Source: Siphonodentalium dalli (taxonomy: Eukaryota; Mollusca; Scaphopoda; Gadilida; Siphonodentaliidae). From it: DNA of 64,000 nt. The stretch is taken from contig CP136066.1 of assembly GCA_032622095.1 (NCBI GenBank), positions 148,025,559 to 148,089,558 on the forward strand. Reading direction: 5' to 3'. How positions within the stretch are numbered: position 1 is the first letter of the stretch; each line of letters opens with the position of its first letter. Position numbers and translations under genes: made by a program. Shown piece after piece: positions 10,058 to 22,594 of this stretch. Below the pieces are notes generated by a model. It saw only the letters and a program-made list of their open reading frames with translations, was not told the DNA's origin and made no database searches.

Positions 10058-11564
10058 CATCTTGATAAGCTCATACAAAGTTGTAACAGCCTTATTTGAA
10101 GCAAATTTTTTCATCGCTTTGAATGACCCTCTTCTACCGAAAAGGACTCCGAGACAACTGAATGTATCAACGTAATCTGAGGCAACACCTCGGTACTGTA
10201 TCGTTGGATAATTCTTCGGTTTCATTTTTGCGAAACATACTAGTTTTGTTTTTGAGATGTTTACTTTCAGTTTCCAAATGTCACAATAGTCGGATAATAA
10301 ATCAAGTGAATTCTGTAAATCGTGTTGTGATTCTGACAACAAAACTGTGTCGTCGGCATAAAGGATTATAAATAATTTCAAAACAATTCTGAGTTGCTCA
10401 AGACCTGAGATGCATTAGTAAGGCCCTTCACATTTGCGTCAGAGAGAAAACATTCGAGATCGTTAACATAGTGAAAATAAAAACGGCGAGAGGTTATCCC
10501 CTTGTCTGACTTCGACATTAGACACAAAAGTTCCGGACACCTGGCCGTTCAAGACCACTTTGGATTTAATCCCGCGGGATATATTGGTAATTATATTTAG
10601 CATCTTGCTATTAATTCCAGATATTCCCATTATACCATAGACCTTCCCTCCACAACGTACGAAAATCGAATGCTTTTTCCAGGTCCACAAAAGCGCAATA
10701 TAAATGTGTTTTTTTGGTAGTGTAATCAAAGAATTGAGGAAAAATGGATTGTCGGTTGTGGAATATCCTGTTCTGAGTTCACTCTGAAAGTTTTAGATCA
10801 AATTTCCTGACTGAGACAGGGGGGGGGGGGGGGTGAAAAAATGTCTTCCGGCACGTATGCCGGGGTGGGTGGGTGGTCAAAGCCACCAACAAGCAATTTT
10901 TTCCGTAACTAAAACAAAAATTTCCTGCTTGTTTTTTTAGTGTTTTGGCAATGAGTTGGGCTTCAAACCCACTTTGAATCAGTTTGAATGAGAGAAATAA
11001 TGTAATTCTAACTGGTAAACTGACTGCAGGCAGTTATCGTGTTGTATTTTGTTGCAAATTTTGAAATCCAAGATGGCCGCTGGCAGCCATGTTTTTTTGG
11101 ACGAATGACCTCAAAATGACTCATTCCTATTTACATGTCCATATTAACATCCATGATAAATAGTATGCACAGAAATTCATATACAGCTGTTTACAGTGAA
11201 TTTCCCCCCGCAAATCTCTGTTTTAGTGTTAAAAGGGGGGGGGGTGGGTGTCAAAAAATGGTCGGAAAAAACTGCCGAAAACGGCAAAAAAATTGGCGGT
11301 GGGGGTGGGTGGGTACAAAAAATTATCGAAAGGGAAAAAATGCCATACGTGCCTGAAATATTTTTCCGACCCCCCCCCTGACTGAGAAATGAATTAAGCC
11401 TGAGATTAAGAACATAGGTAAATAGCTTCCCAAAAACAACTAAGAATATTTATGCCACGATAATTCCCCAGATCACGTTTCTTATATTTCGGGATTATAT
11501 TACCCACCAACAAACTATCAGGCACACCACGCCACGAACTGAAAGGATGTGATCTCCATATTAA
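10058..11564 (-). mobile_element. Jockey-superfamily LINE RT relic (block B)
   Basis: Copy of the block A relic with the same order of RT motifs, interrupted by the MITE at 10817-11380. Here the frame is open from ILYADDTVLLSES through the Tx1 junction (283 codons), because TTATTTATA replaces a stop seen in block A. Confidence 0.65.
10817..11380. mobile_element. hAT-like MITE (block B)
   Basis: 564 bp, flanked by ACTGAGA at 10810-10816 and 11381-11387. It differs from the block A copy mainly in homopolymer lengths. Confidence 0.65.
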
Positions 11565-12030
11565 CCTAGGGTGCAGACAAGGGGAGGTATATAAGGAAAT
11601 AAAATGTTAAATGGGTTAAACATGTTCGCCACTGGATGGTTATTTATAATGAAAGTAAGAATATTTTAGTTTAGTTTAGTTTAGTTTCCATGCTATTCTT
11701 GGTATTAATGGTTTAAAAATTGAATGACGTTTCAGCTGTATCCACAATGAAGGCCTTGATGCACTTTAGCTTACCCTATATATGTGAGCTGTATGTCAGT
11801 GAATATCCAATCATAATATGTTAACGGTCAACAAATTTATTAAGACAATCAACTTAAAACTACAAATTAAAGAAAGAAAAAATTACAGAAAATATGTTGG
11901 CTAAATGGAAATTTGACACCCTTATCGTCTTTCACAAGCAAATGCGTCCTAGTCCCGGCGAATCTATGATCTCGCAAAGCCCAACAATTGTAGGAGACAG
12001 GGCAATGTTAATATCTCTGTTTTTAATTAA

Positions 12031-12755
12031 TTAATTATTATCTGTATTGTGCCGCCTGGTACAAGAAAAGATGGTCGCAAATGCACGTCTCATACGTCTT
12101 AGGAATCCTTTCTTCGGCGCAGCAGCCAGATCATCTTGAACATTCACATGCTTGCAAGTTTCAATTGAACTGAGTTGTCTGACATTGCATATGTCGCTGC
12201 CGTTTTCACTGTTTGTGGATTCGACGTCTGTATTTATCGCTGCATCTGCGTCATATTCTTGCCCGAACGAGCCAGAAACATTACCGGTTACTTCCGGACC
12301 ATCAACGAGAATATCTGCTCTTTTACCAGAGCCGCCAACTGCGGATAGACTCGTGCTCGCAGTATTTTCTTCCTGCTCGTCAGATGTTTCTTCAGAATTA
12401 TTCCGATGTTCCGATGTAGTCGTTGATGAGTTTTGTGACGATGCATTATGTTCGCAGAATCTATTGACGTCCTTGGTGCGGGTCACACCTATTGGAGCAC
12501 CACCACCAGTGACGGTCTTTACGGTCGCGGTTGGTTTGTATTCTGTAGCAGTATCATCAGATACAGTGGTCGATGAGGATCCAACAGCAGCTGGTGGTAC
12601 ATGTACTTTCGAAATGTCACATACTATATCGGTGGACACGTCGCGGGCTACACATGTGACATCAAGATCTTCATCGAGTGTATATGCGCTCGTGATTGAG
12701 TTAGGTCCCGTTGTTGCGTGCAAATGTCCATCTGCCTTGTGTCCATCTTGGATTG
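12031..12755 (-). CDS. g2 terminal exon: disordered region and basic tail
   Basis: 241 residues after the split Ala codon. Residues 1-215 are rich in Ser, Thr, Asp, Glu and Asn, with low-complexity stretches (SSQNSSTTTSEH, NSEETSDEQEEN) and no recognisable fold. The last 27 residues read APKKGFLRRMRRAFATIFSC and on: a cationic amphipathic helix candidate with Cys nearby, resembling membrane-binding tails. The stop is followed by a T/A-rich 3' end and AATAAA at 11842-11837. The antisense strand is also open for 204 codons; I treat that as a shadow. Confidence 0.7.
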
Positions 12756-15700
12756 CTGTCAAATAAATATCACGTCGGTCAATATCATTATGGGGAAATG
12801 TGTGGTCATAATTGCATTGTAATATTCAGACATTTATATATTGCATTATTGCATGCAAAGTTTTGCTGGTGGATCGCGCACATAATTGATATGTAATTCG
12901 AACCACCACCACCACCACCACCACACCATACCACTAACCACAGTACCATGAGCCCTGATGTTACACAGATTGGTGAATATGAGCATCACCCGTTATAATC
13001 TACCTGGACTATATATAAAGTTTGTTGGTGAATATGAGCCCTGGTGTTACACATATTTGGTGTATATGAGCCTCACTCGTTATAATCTACTTGCATGGAC
13101 TATATATAAACCCAGTTGGTGAATACGAGCCCTGATGTCAATGCCAAGCTTGCTCGAGAATTCGTATACCATCACTTGGAAGATCAATCTAGATGTAAAC
13201 TATCAATTTTCCGGGAATGGAACCAGTTCCGACTGCTTGGTGCAATTAACGTATTGATTGAGTCCCAGACATTCTGGATGTATGCATGATACATTATATG
13301 ATTCGTAACATTTATACTTACCGTTATTATTGGTCATGCTGTCACGAACAATCACTGCATCAAATACGTCTTCGAGCGTATTACCTAAAATAAAGGAGCA
13401 TTATTTTGAGAAGACATCATGTATAATATAGCGTACACTCATTCCGTTAATTTTCAGAGTTATCACACCAAACCTCTCAGTGTTTTCTGACATTTTAAAT
13501 TCTCCAACCAATATATATAGTGTGTGTTTTTCAGACCAACTACGAACATATTTTAAAATGGCAATGCTCCGCCGGTTGTGTTATTTTCCCTAAACCTTAC
13601 AGTGTGTGTGTCAGCGTGAAATTTTACAACGGTAAGAACACATAGTTACCAATCTAAGGATTTGTTATCAATGGGATAATGCATGCACGTGAGCGCGCCA
13701 GTTATAAATTTGTTGTAGATAGATAGATAGATAGATAATATTTTAATGGCTAAAAGATGCAAAATTTGCAGACATATGAGCATAAGCATATATACAAAAG
13801 AGTAACACAGAGTGTGACATTCATATAGTATAAATATAAAAAGTATAGATATATAAATATAACAAGAATGCAGCTTGACAGTTCTGTAGAGGGACAAGAT
13901 AGTGAATAAACCTAGCTTAGTAATGACTACTAAATAGATACTCGTACCTGTATATATATACAACATGAAAAATCAACCCGTGCTATCCCACCCTCCTCCC
14001 TCAACAGGACTGTCATGTTGCTTAAGAGATACTAGTAAGAGTAACAACAGCTCTTCGCCACCTGCATATACACACTGCTGCCATGTATGGCCGGCGTTAG
14101 ACTGGCATGTCCATGACCGAAAGATGGAATCCCTAAATACAGGCAGCAGTGACAATATATGCTGTTGGCCAAGTACTGTCATCGTACATAGAAAGATAGA
14201 GAGGAAAATAGAGTAGTAGAAGAGAAATATACATATGAATACGCTCGTCCGACAAGTCATGCCATCGATTGCCACCAAGGAGCGCACAGGAAAGCAAGCC
14301 AAAGCTTGCTTATTTCCACTGTGGTCCTTAATGGTAACCGACCACATGACTGACCAGGCCACAGCACAAGTTCTCATAAGGTCGTACGGTATTATTAACA
14401 GCATGATTCACACCATTAATAATATACAAAGTCAGATTCCTCAGTACCTAAAATTTTATCGAATAATTCCTGTTTTATTAGGTGATTCCATGTAGCCAAG
14501 TTGCAGTTAGGTTCAATATATTTTACATAATTATTCCACAATGTGATTCCTGTGTAGAAAAAGCTATTGTAACCAAATACCCTAACATGAGGCACAGATA
14601 ATCTAAAGATTCCAGACCGGAGATTATATTTACAATGAGTGTTCGAAAATTGGAATCCATCTCTTAGGTAGGTAGGAGCTTTCCCATCTGTTATATTTTT
14701 CATGATAGTCAGCTTTCTTTGGGAAACTCTGGATTCAACCGGAAGCCATTTAATGTTTTAAACTCTTCATAACCTATATGTGAAAATCTATCCAAGCTCA
14801 GAACAAACCGGATTAATTTGTTTTTAAATATTTGTAGTTTATTTTTGGTAGTTGTACTCAAAGAGCTATACCAAATAGAGGATGCATAATCGAGGTGGCA
14901 TTGAATTAATGAGTTAGCAAGTAGTTTCTTTGTGAAAGGGGTTAGAAAGTCAGCCTTTCTATATAAAAATTTGAGACGAACAGTTACTTTATTTAGTACC
15001 TGTTAGGCCATTTGTTCCCCAGTGAGACTTTCATCGAGACAGGCACCCAGATATTTCACCTTCTTGACGGACTGAATATTGATACCATTGCAGCAGATTG
15101 CAAGTTCGGGACATTTATTAATTTTGCGTTTGGAGCCAAAATAAGATGGATTCTGTTTTACCTAAATGAAGTGACAATTTGTTGTCGAGTAGCCAGTGGC
15201 TTAGTGATGTTAATTCAGTACTCAGCTGATCTGCTATCACTTTTGAATCATTTCCCGAGACTATCAAAGCTGAGTCATCTGCGTACAGTAGTAACTTGCA
15301 ATTTACGGCTGCAACGGCATCATTCACGTATAATAAAAACAGAAGAGGTCCCAATATTGACCCTTAAGGGACACCACACGTGATATTCATAGCATGTGAG
15401 TGTGTTGCACTTATGTCAGTAATTTGGGTCCTGTCTGACAGATATGATGAGAACCATGTTAAGGTGTTATTATCGCTGCCTAGAGCACTTAATTTGTCCA
15501 AAAGGATAGTATGGTTCACAGTGTCAAATGCTTTCTGGGGGTCAATAAAGACCATTCCAGTAAGCGATCCTTTATCCATGTTCCTTCTAATAGAGTCGGT
15601 GAGAGAGATAAGGGTAGATTCGGTTGAGAAGCCAGCTCTAAACCCCGATTGATGCTCATATAATAAATTATTATGTGTTAGGTATTCTTCCATTTGTTTA

Positions 15701-18671
15701 TAAACAATTTTCTCCAGGATTTTGGAAGCCAGATTTAGGATGGAAACCGGTCTATAATTACCGGGTGAAGTTTTTTCATTTTTCTTATAAATGGGAACCA
15801 CTCTTGCAACTTTCAAATCGTTTGGAATGATCCCGTAGTATATTGTCAGATTTATAATGTGTGTCAAGGGGGAAGAAATCACTGAAGCGCCATCTCGAAG
15901 AAACCTTGCTGGTATCAGATCCAATAAGTGCATTGGGAAGTTGGAGATATTTAAATTGGACAACCCACACGAATAGTCTCTAGCACGGCCCTCATTATTT
16001 CGAAAGTTATACATGTACTAACCCCGCGTCAACGAGGTTCTTTGTATGGCACTATGTCCTCTTCCATCGCTGAAATCATCTGCTAGTCTGAAGGACATTC
16101 TCTCGATGAACGCGTAATCTGCCTCAGCTCTCAGCATTGCGTTCATATGCAATTTGTCGACTGGAATCGGAAGAAAAAACATGACTGAATAATGATTCCT
16201 TACGAGAAAACAAATTAAATTTAATAGGAGATTATGAACGAGTTGCATAGATATGGTATATTGGATGGTCCGTCAATGATTAGACGTATTTTGTGTTTCA
16301 TGCCAATACAGGATGAGTCGCCAATCCATGCATGTTTACCCGAATGGCGAAGGCGATCCCCTGACATTTTCGTGATTTTCGCAAATTCACTTATAATATA
16401 TAGACGAAAGTCTATCTGTAGGGAACACACGAACATATATGTATGTATACCTGTATTAAACAGTTTTAGAGCAGTTGAGTTGGTTCTTGCAACGCGACCA
16501 CAAGAGGTATCTTTGTTGGTGTGTCTCGCAATACTGCCACCACCACCGATATACTGGGCAATGTCTACTCAAATGCTCCCTGCTGATAATAGAGTTCTCT
16601 TGGAATCTTCAGATTTGCCAATTACCACAAAATGACAACAGCCAAATGACAAACATTTTACACCTCGTACCTCGACAGATTATTTGCACGACGGTGGAAA
16701 TCTGTCTTGAAACATTACTACGTCATCCCAGGTTTTATTCATACATGGTTATTCGTGTATTTTAAATGATGTCCTTAGCTATTGTCATATATATGATATC
16801 TTATTAAATACACATTACACATACTTTGCGAACTAAGTAGCTCAGTTTGTTACTAGCCTGTTATATACAGGTATACATAAGTAATAAATGCCTACTGGTC
16901 ACGATGTATTCACTGGTTAGATGGACATGCATGAGAGTGTGGCGTTGACACAGACGCCACTAGGTGGAGGTCGTATGCATGCACGATGGTTCTTTTCATT
17001 CCATGAATACACGCTGAGAACAGTCTGTATGTAAGTACTTACCCATCGTCTTAATCAAACAATTGATCAATGCCTTTAACACACGTTAAAACTTCTCACT
17101 GTCGCCAAAGTCAATTTAACTGTCAGACAACTTAGGTGGCATAGATATAATCTAATAAAATTGCACAGACCAAAACAGGAGCAAGACAGTTGTTAGTTTC
17201 TATCAATTGCAAATTTATCCGGAAATTAATTAGATTGAGCAAATTTGTCGTTTCAGTTTGTTGTTTTATAATTCATTTGTATGGTGTACATTGAAGAGCG
17301 TTTAGTATGCTTGTTTTTATCATTTTGTGACAAACCGGATACAACATCCAACCAAAACATCATCTAGTATTGGACATTTTCTGACCGATGACGAATCAAT
17401 ATAATTTTTTGTATCGAGAATTGGAAAATAATCAATCCACGTTTCATGCACCGATAGTGGTTGGTTATTTATAATAACAGAAACATTCAACCATTGTTTC
17501 CTTCCGAAATGGCCGACTGCTGTTCATCCAGCCACGAATATACGATAGAGAGCTGGTTCTTTTATTTCCAATGTACGGGGTATATTCAGACTTAGTTCAC
17601 TGCCAAAAGCTTATTGCGACACACCCGAGCGCAGAGGACGCGAGTATGTCAGGGGATCCTGGGCTATCATCCCTAGGGGACATTTTAAGAATAAGAAATA
17701 GGTTAAATTTGGTGCACATTGTGTGGTTTTGGCAGTCATATCGGAGGCGGACTAGAATCAAAATTTTACAGTATAAAATAATACTATTAGATACAACTAT
17801 GAGGTAACCGTAATTGGCGAAAAAAGTGTGCAGGCACAGTCATGTTCTCTGCCAATCCCGACTATACGTCGCCTCTGACCATATTTATCAGGTTATCCTG
17901 ACAATCACCGCCGACTATTTTCGTGAGTTTGTTCAACTCATTATTCTATTGTTTAGTACCAGCGATCTGTTCCACATGTGGAACAATCCCCACACAAGAG
18001 CTCCGACAGTTAAACAAAGCCCAATAATCTAATAAAATAAATACATGAGACAGAAGAAGGATGAGGTGGGTAAAATTAATTCTACCATCACAGCTATATA
18101 TAATTCGGTATAGGATAAAACAAATTTCTGTACTAATCAACAAAATTAATGAACATCATAACATTATTTGGTATTATTTGACCAGGCATTCTTGAATATT
18201 GATGTTTATATGTGCAAGTTTATTAAACTCTGGACGGATTATTGTACGATATATCACGAAAAGAAAATCAAATTACTCACATTCAGAGTGGGCTTCGTCT
18301 GCCTCCATCCTTGTCCCGGACACGTTCGGTCGGTAAACCCAATACGTGTTATTCCAATTGGTCCTTATGCTGCCAGAATATTTCCCCGCGGCTGCAGTTC
18401 GGGGTTTTATGCTTTCATTGGCAACTACTTCCTCATTATTCCCCGAAAGCACTATCCATCTCCACTGGAACAGTGTCCAAATAGCGAGCACAACTTGCGC
18501 AAACCAGCGCCCGGGTTGCTCTGGTTTCTGGTAGGCGCGAGCTGCTTTCGACGGGTCCCACGAACCCAGTTCCGGTATGCAACCGGTGACTGCCAGCTGA
18601 CCACAACCAGTGTTTGTTTCGAAATCTATTTCAAAAACATACGTTCCTTTACTATGTTTCCAATCCATCAT
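12031..18671 (-). CDS. CBM20 gene copy g2
   Basis: Exons: CBM20 18281-18671, exon 5 16451-16567, exon 6 16023-16160 and terminal 12031-12755. Joined, these four give 1371 nt, i.e. 456 codons and a stop, with phase-1 junctions (T/TA, G/TC, G/CA). A 206-bp deletion near 17346 removes the end of exon 2 and the start of exon 3, and exon 4 has TGA. Only the short form can be made. The last intron holds a 2.2-kb CR1-like LINE at 13718-15927. Confidence 0.6.
13154..13717 (-). other. g2 last intron, 3' part
   Basis: Intron sequence between the tail exon and the LINE. It holds a decayed tRNA-like segment near 13200-13275, whose B box is mutated (GGTTCCATTCC) compared with g4 and g5. No exon is seen. 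Confidence 0.4.
13718..15927 (-). mobile_element. CR1-like LINE in g2 last intron
   Basis: 2210-bp 5'-truncated non-LTR element with a (TATC)n 3' tail at 13718-13735. RT motifs in order: VARVVPIYKK, NYRPVSILNLASKILEKI, HQSGFRAGFSTEST, FIDPQKAFDTVNH, ITCGVP, LLYADDSALIVSG and NKLSLHLGKTESILF. It is dead: a nonsense codon (TAA for the Q of GVPQGS) at about 15364, a frameshift after ESILF, and another at about 14735. Edges are set by the empty sites in g4 (40763) and g5 (50309). Confidence 0.85.
16023..16567 (-). CDS. g2 exons 5 and 6
   Basis: Exon 5 16451-16567 and exon 6 16023-16160, both open and identical in length to g1 and g3. Exon 6 ends S-A-I-Q-R-T-S-L-T-R before the split Ala codon. 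The intervening 290-bp intron has a GTATAC donor and a CCAG acceptor. Confidence 0.55.
17255..17519 (-). pseudogene. g2 exons 2-3 remnant with 206-bp deletion
   Basis: Exon 2 begins normally at 17519, including the 47-bp segment missing in g1. It runs into a 206-bp deletion at about 17347 that removes its donor, the intron and the exon 3 acceptor. The exon 3 donor region is also missing, as in g1 and g3. Confidence 0.5.
18281..18671 (-). CDS. g2 exon 1: CBM20 domain
   Basis: 391 bp, same ends as g1. Differences seen: G to W in the segment before FQWRW (LAIWTLFQW) and D to N in SGNNEE. The fold motifs IPELGSWDPSKA and FQWRWIVL are kept. Donor GTGAGT at 18280-18275. Confidence 0.75.
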
Positions 18672-20697
18672 AGATGTATAATTATAGTGAAATATAATAA
18701 AATGCTGAATATGCTGCAAAGGTTGTTGGAAAATGTAGAGAAAATTCGAAGCACGTCAGATTAACAAAGATTTGTTTCTGGTCTGAAGGCAAAGTCGCAT
18801 TGGGAGAGCCAAGATGTGTTGCGACGACAACTGATTGTGACGTCGGGGTCGCGTTGCGTAATTACCATGTAGTGCAGCCGCCTGCATATGGTGCCAAAAT
18901 TGTGCACGTTGTGACAAAAGCACTAAACTTGGCATATAATCTCGATGGTGTTTGAAAACGAGAAAGAAGAGAAGCTAAATTTTCAAGATGCCCGTGGTTG
19001 CCATGGTAACCGATTTTCAAAATGGCCATCGAAATCCCTTCTGTGTGTCGATATAGGAGGCCAAATGCTTGCTTTTCCAATCATATTTTAATGCAAAATT
19101 TAATTATTTGATAACTTAGTGTAATTGGATGTTTAATCGGAGTATGCATGTGCTGTTCAAACAAGAATTGCTGAACATGGGGTCCAAAATTACTTAGAAT
19201 ATGGCCTCCATTTAACGTAAAATTTCTTACAATATGGCCTCCATTTAACCGCAAAATTACGATAATTTAATTATTTCAATTGCGTGTATTCTTCTAACCT
19301 TATCTTAAACAATTAGCACAGTGAAACTGACGAAATGATATATAGAACAACTGACTTACATGTCAGGTACATTATAAAGATGCACATAATATTTGTCCCA
19401 GCGAGCATATCACCACAGTATATGTATGATCAGTCATTCGTTGGGCTCAATATGCAGCGGTGCTACTCGACGTTATCATATTAGACCAATAGCTTTGTGC
19501 CAAAATTTTGCAAAATCGTGACAGAATTTACTAAAGCAGGATACTTTGCCGATATGCGGAATGGGACAAGGGAAAACATTTTGCGGGGGTTGGGCAGAAA
19601 TAATGTACTTCACTGAAGGTGAAGGTCCCAACTCGAAATTGCATGTTTTTCTGTGACTTTTCTGATTCCGATATCGCAATAAACATTGAATTAATTACCC
19701 AGGAGAAATTCCATAATTGTAAACGACGCAAAGCAAAATCGCTCATAAAGTCACTTAAATCGTGAACTTTTGAGTTAGGACCTTCACCTACATTAAAGTA
19801 AATTATTAAGGAACAGATAATAACTAAGAGATATATTCCCCCCGTTATTTTTTCAACTTCACAAGGATCCCTGTCAAAACTTCAAAAAGTTCCAAGGTTT
19901 TGTATACTGGTGGAATATGATCTCCACGGGCGTTAGCCATATCTGAGTTTCATGACATGATCTAAGCTCGACCAGTCGTCACGCTGTGGGAAAATTGAAC
20001 CAGCACAAACGAAACTATATCAAACTTACCGACAATTACCAGAAACAAAAACTCTTATTTCCGCCCCAAATTCGACAAATTTGTTCGGAAATCTATACGG
20101 TGTAGGTACGGTATGTTTTGAAGTACATGTATAACTGTTACGAAATGGCTTCGCACGATCCATGTCCATTTAAGGAGATTTTGGCGTTCAAATTTCACAA
20201 GCTCGAAAAATATTGATGAAATCACTTGAACACTTATATCTTATCAACGATAATTACGCCCATATATTATTGGAGTTTACTGCGAAGCTGATCTGGCCAT
20301 GTCAATGGAGCGATGAGGATATCTCGCAGAACAATACATTTCAGTTTTATTCAGAGTTATTTCGGTAAATATACAACAAACTGTTTCATCTGGCAAATAT
20401 TACGACAAATAAAAAAAGCGGAACGGCCGCGGTTTCTCATGTTGCGGTATGTAACTTTTATGACCGCGTTAATTGCTCTCGATATTTAGGTTTGAACAAT
20501 GGCTGGGCCACTATGGAAGATTTTATTCCGGGAATACAATGCATAGTATAACAGCTAACATTGCTGATGAATTATGTCTCAGTTGGAATGTAGACTAAAT
20601 GTCCTATTTCGAAGTGTCAGGTGTGTATTTAATCCGATTAGTAGATTTTTTATCAGCATTTGTGGATTGGTGAATGAGAAACTTGCAGTGAGAAGCA
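18672..20697. other. 5' flank and spacer of g2
   Basis: Same spacer as at 3068-5052, with the X-box-like palindrome at 18997-19010 and the ATGGCCTCC repeat at about 19200-19245. No coding region is supported. Confidence 0.55.
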
Positions 20698-21785
20698 TAT
20701 ATGAAATATGATCCCTTTTTCCCGCCAGGAGGTGAAATTTATTACTTTTCCATATTGCTTTATGTTTGGGTTATTCCATAATGTACATGCTGATATTTTA
20801 CGATTGTTTCGATCTTTCTCTAGAAATTTTGTGAATGCCATCAGGACATCATGCCAAAAAGGATTGGTTAATTTTTGTGCCTGTTTTTCTATGTAAGAAT
20901 AGTCATAAGTAAGGAACATAGGGTCATTGCGTAAAGGTATATCTGTTAAGGGGGTCCATTTGGCACTTTTAGTTACGAGGCGCCTCACCCAAGTTATTTT
21001 CATGGATAGCATAAATTTGTTTACATCAACCATTTTTAATCCGCCATTCTTATAACCCTGACAAATAACTTTGCGTTTAACTCGATCACGCTTCGAGTTC
21101 CAGAGAAAATTAAAGAGCGTTATGTCAAGATTTTTCATAAAAATATTACTGGGATTTGGTAGAGCTACAAACAGATGCGTTAATTTTGGGAGTATTAGCG
21201 ATTTTATCACCGTTATTCGACCAATGGGTGTAAGTAACCGATGTTCCCATGTTGCTATCAAACGTTTGACTTCTGCAAGTTTTTTTTTATCATAATTGAT
21301 ATGCATTTTGTCAAGGTTGGTATCAAAGTGTATTCCAAGGAGATTGAAAGTACTATCACATTTTAGTCCAAGATCTGGGCATATAATATCCGTACGGTCC
21401 GTATAAGAGCCAATCCACGACGCCTGACACTTGCTATTGTTAATTTTCAGGCCTGAATAATCTGCAAATGAGTTTAAAATAGTATATACTTCCCTAAGGC
21501 TTTCATCACTACCGTCCTAGATGAGAGTCGTGTCGTCTGCATACTGTGTAATTTTGTATTCTAAATTGCCGAGGTTGATACCTTTAATGCGGTCATTGGA
21601 CTTTATCATAATAGCTAAGATTTCCGCGCATATCAAAAAAATATACGGCGAGACTGGGTCACCCTGTCGACAGCCACGATATAGTTTGAAACTCTGAGAT
21701 ATATGCCCATTTATTAAAATAGATGAGTTGATATTCGTATAAAATATAGAAATCCACCTCTTCATGGCATCTCCAAAATTAAATA
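20698..21785 (-). mobile_element. Tx1/L1-like LINE fragment (block C)
   Basis: Full-length equivalent of block A. It uniquely keeps nine T's at about 21280, so the frame runs on from NYDKK into LAEVKRLIATWEHRLLTPIG; all other blocks have eight and are frameshifted. It has its own nonsense codon in the post-YADD Leu (TTG to TAG at about 21519). Confidence 0.8.
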
Positions 21786-22561
21786 TCATCTTGATAAGCT
21801 CATACAAAGTTGTAACAGCCTTATTTGAAGCAAATTTTTTCATCGCTTTGAATGACCCTCTTCTACCGAAAAGGACTCCGAGACAACTGAATGTATCAAC
21901 GTAATCTGAGGCAACACCTCGGTACTGTATCGTTGGATAATTCTTCGGTTTCCTTTTTGCGAAACATACTAGTTTTGTTTTTGAGATGTTTACTTTCAGT
22001 TTCCAAATGTCACAATAGTCGGATAATAAATCAAGTGAATTCTGTAAATCGTGTTGTGATTCTGACAACAAAACTGTGTCGTCGGCATAAAGGATTATAA
22101 ATTATTTCAAAACAATTCTGAGTTGCTCAAGACCTGAGATGCATTAGTAAGGCCCTTCACATTTGCGTCAGAGAGAAAACATTCGAGATCGTTAACATAG
22201 TGAGAATAAAAACGGCGAGAGGTTATCCCCTTGTCTGACTTCGACATTAGACACAAAAGTTCCGGACACCTGGCCGTTCAAGACCACTTTGGATTTAATC
22301 CCGCGGGATATATTGGTAATTATATTTAGCATCTTGCTATTAATTCCAGATATTCCCATTATACCATAGACCTTCCCTCCACAACGTACGAAAATCGAAT
22401 GCTTTTTCCAGGTCCACAAAAGCGCAATATAAATGTGTTTTGTTGGTAGTGTAATCGTGCTAAGTCAATCAAAGAATTGAGGAAAAATGGATTGTCGGTT
22501 GTGGAATATCCTGTTCTGAGTTCACTCTGAAATTTTTAGATCAAATTTCCTGACTGAGACA

Positions 22562-22594
<33 letters not shown>

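Larger units (their letters stand above)
5332..13153. repeat. 3.9-kb direct tandem duplication
   Basis: 5332-9234 is repeated as 9235-13153 in the same orientation. It covers part of the Tx1 segment, the LINE relic with its MITE, the terminal exon and the 84-bp repeats. The junction at 9234/9235 joins CCAAGCTTGC to TTTTAGTTACG. In g2 and g3 the same CCAAGCTTGC runs on into TCGAGAATTCG. Differences are few (for example a 4-bp insertion near 9388), so the event is recent, or possibly an assembly effect. Confidence 0.75.

Noticed and set aside
13966-14404. Overlapping open frames on both strands in the LINE 3' region
   Set aside because: They lie in the 3' UTR of the CR1-like element and show no protein features.
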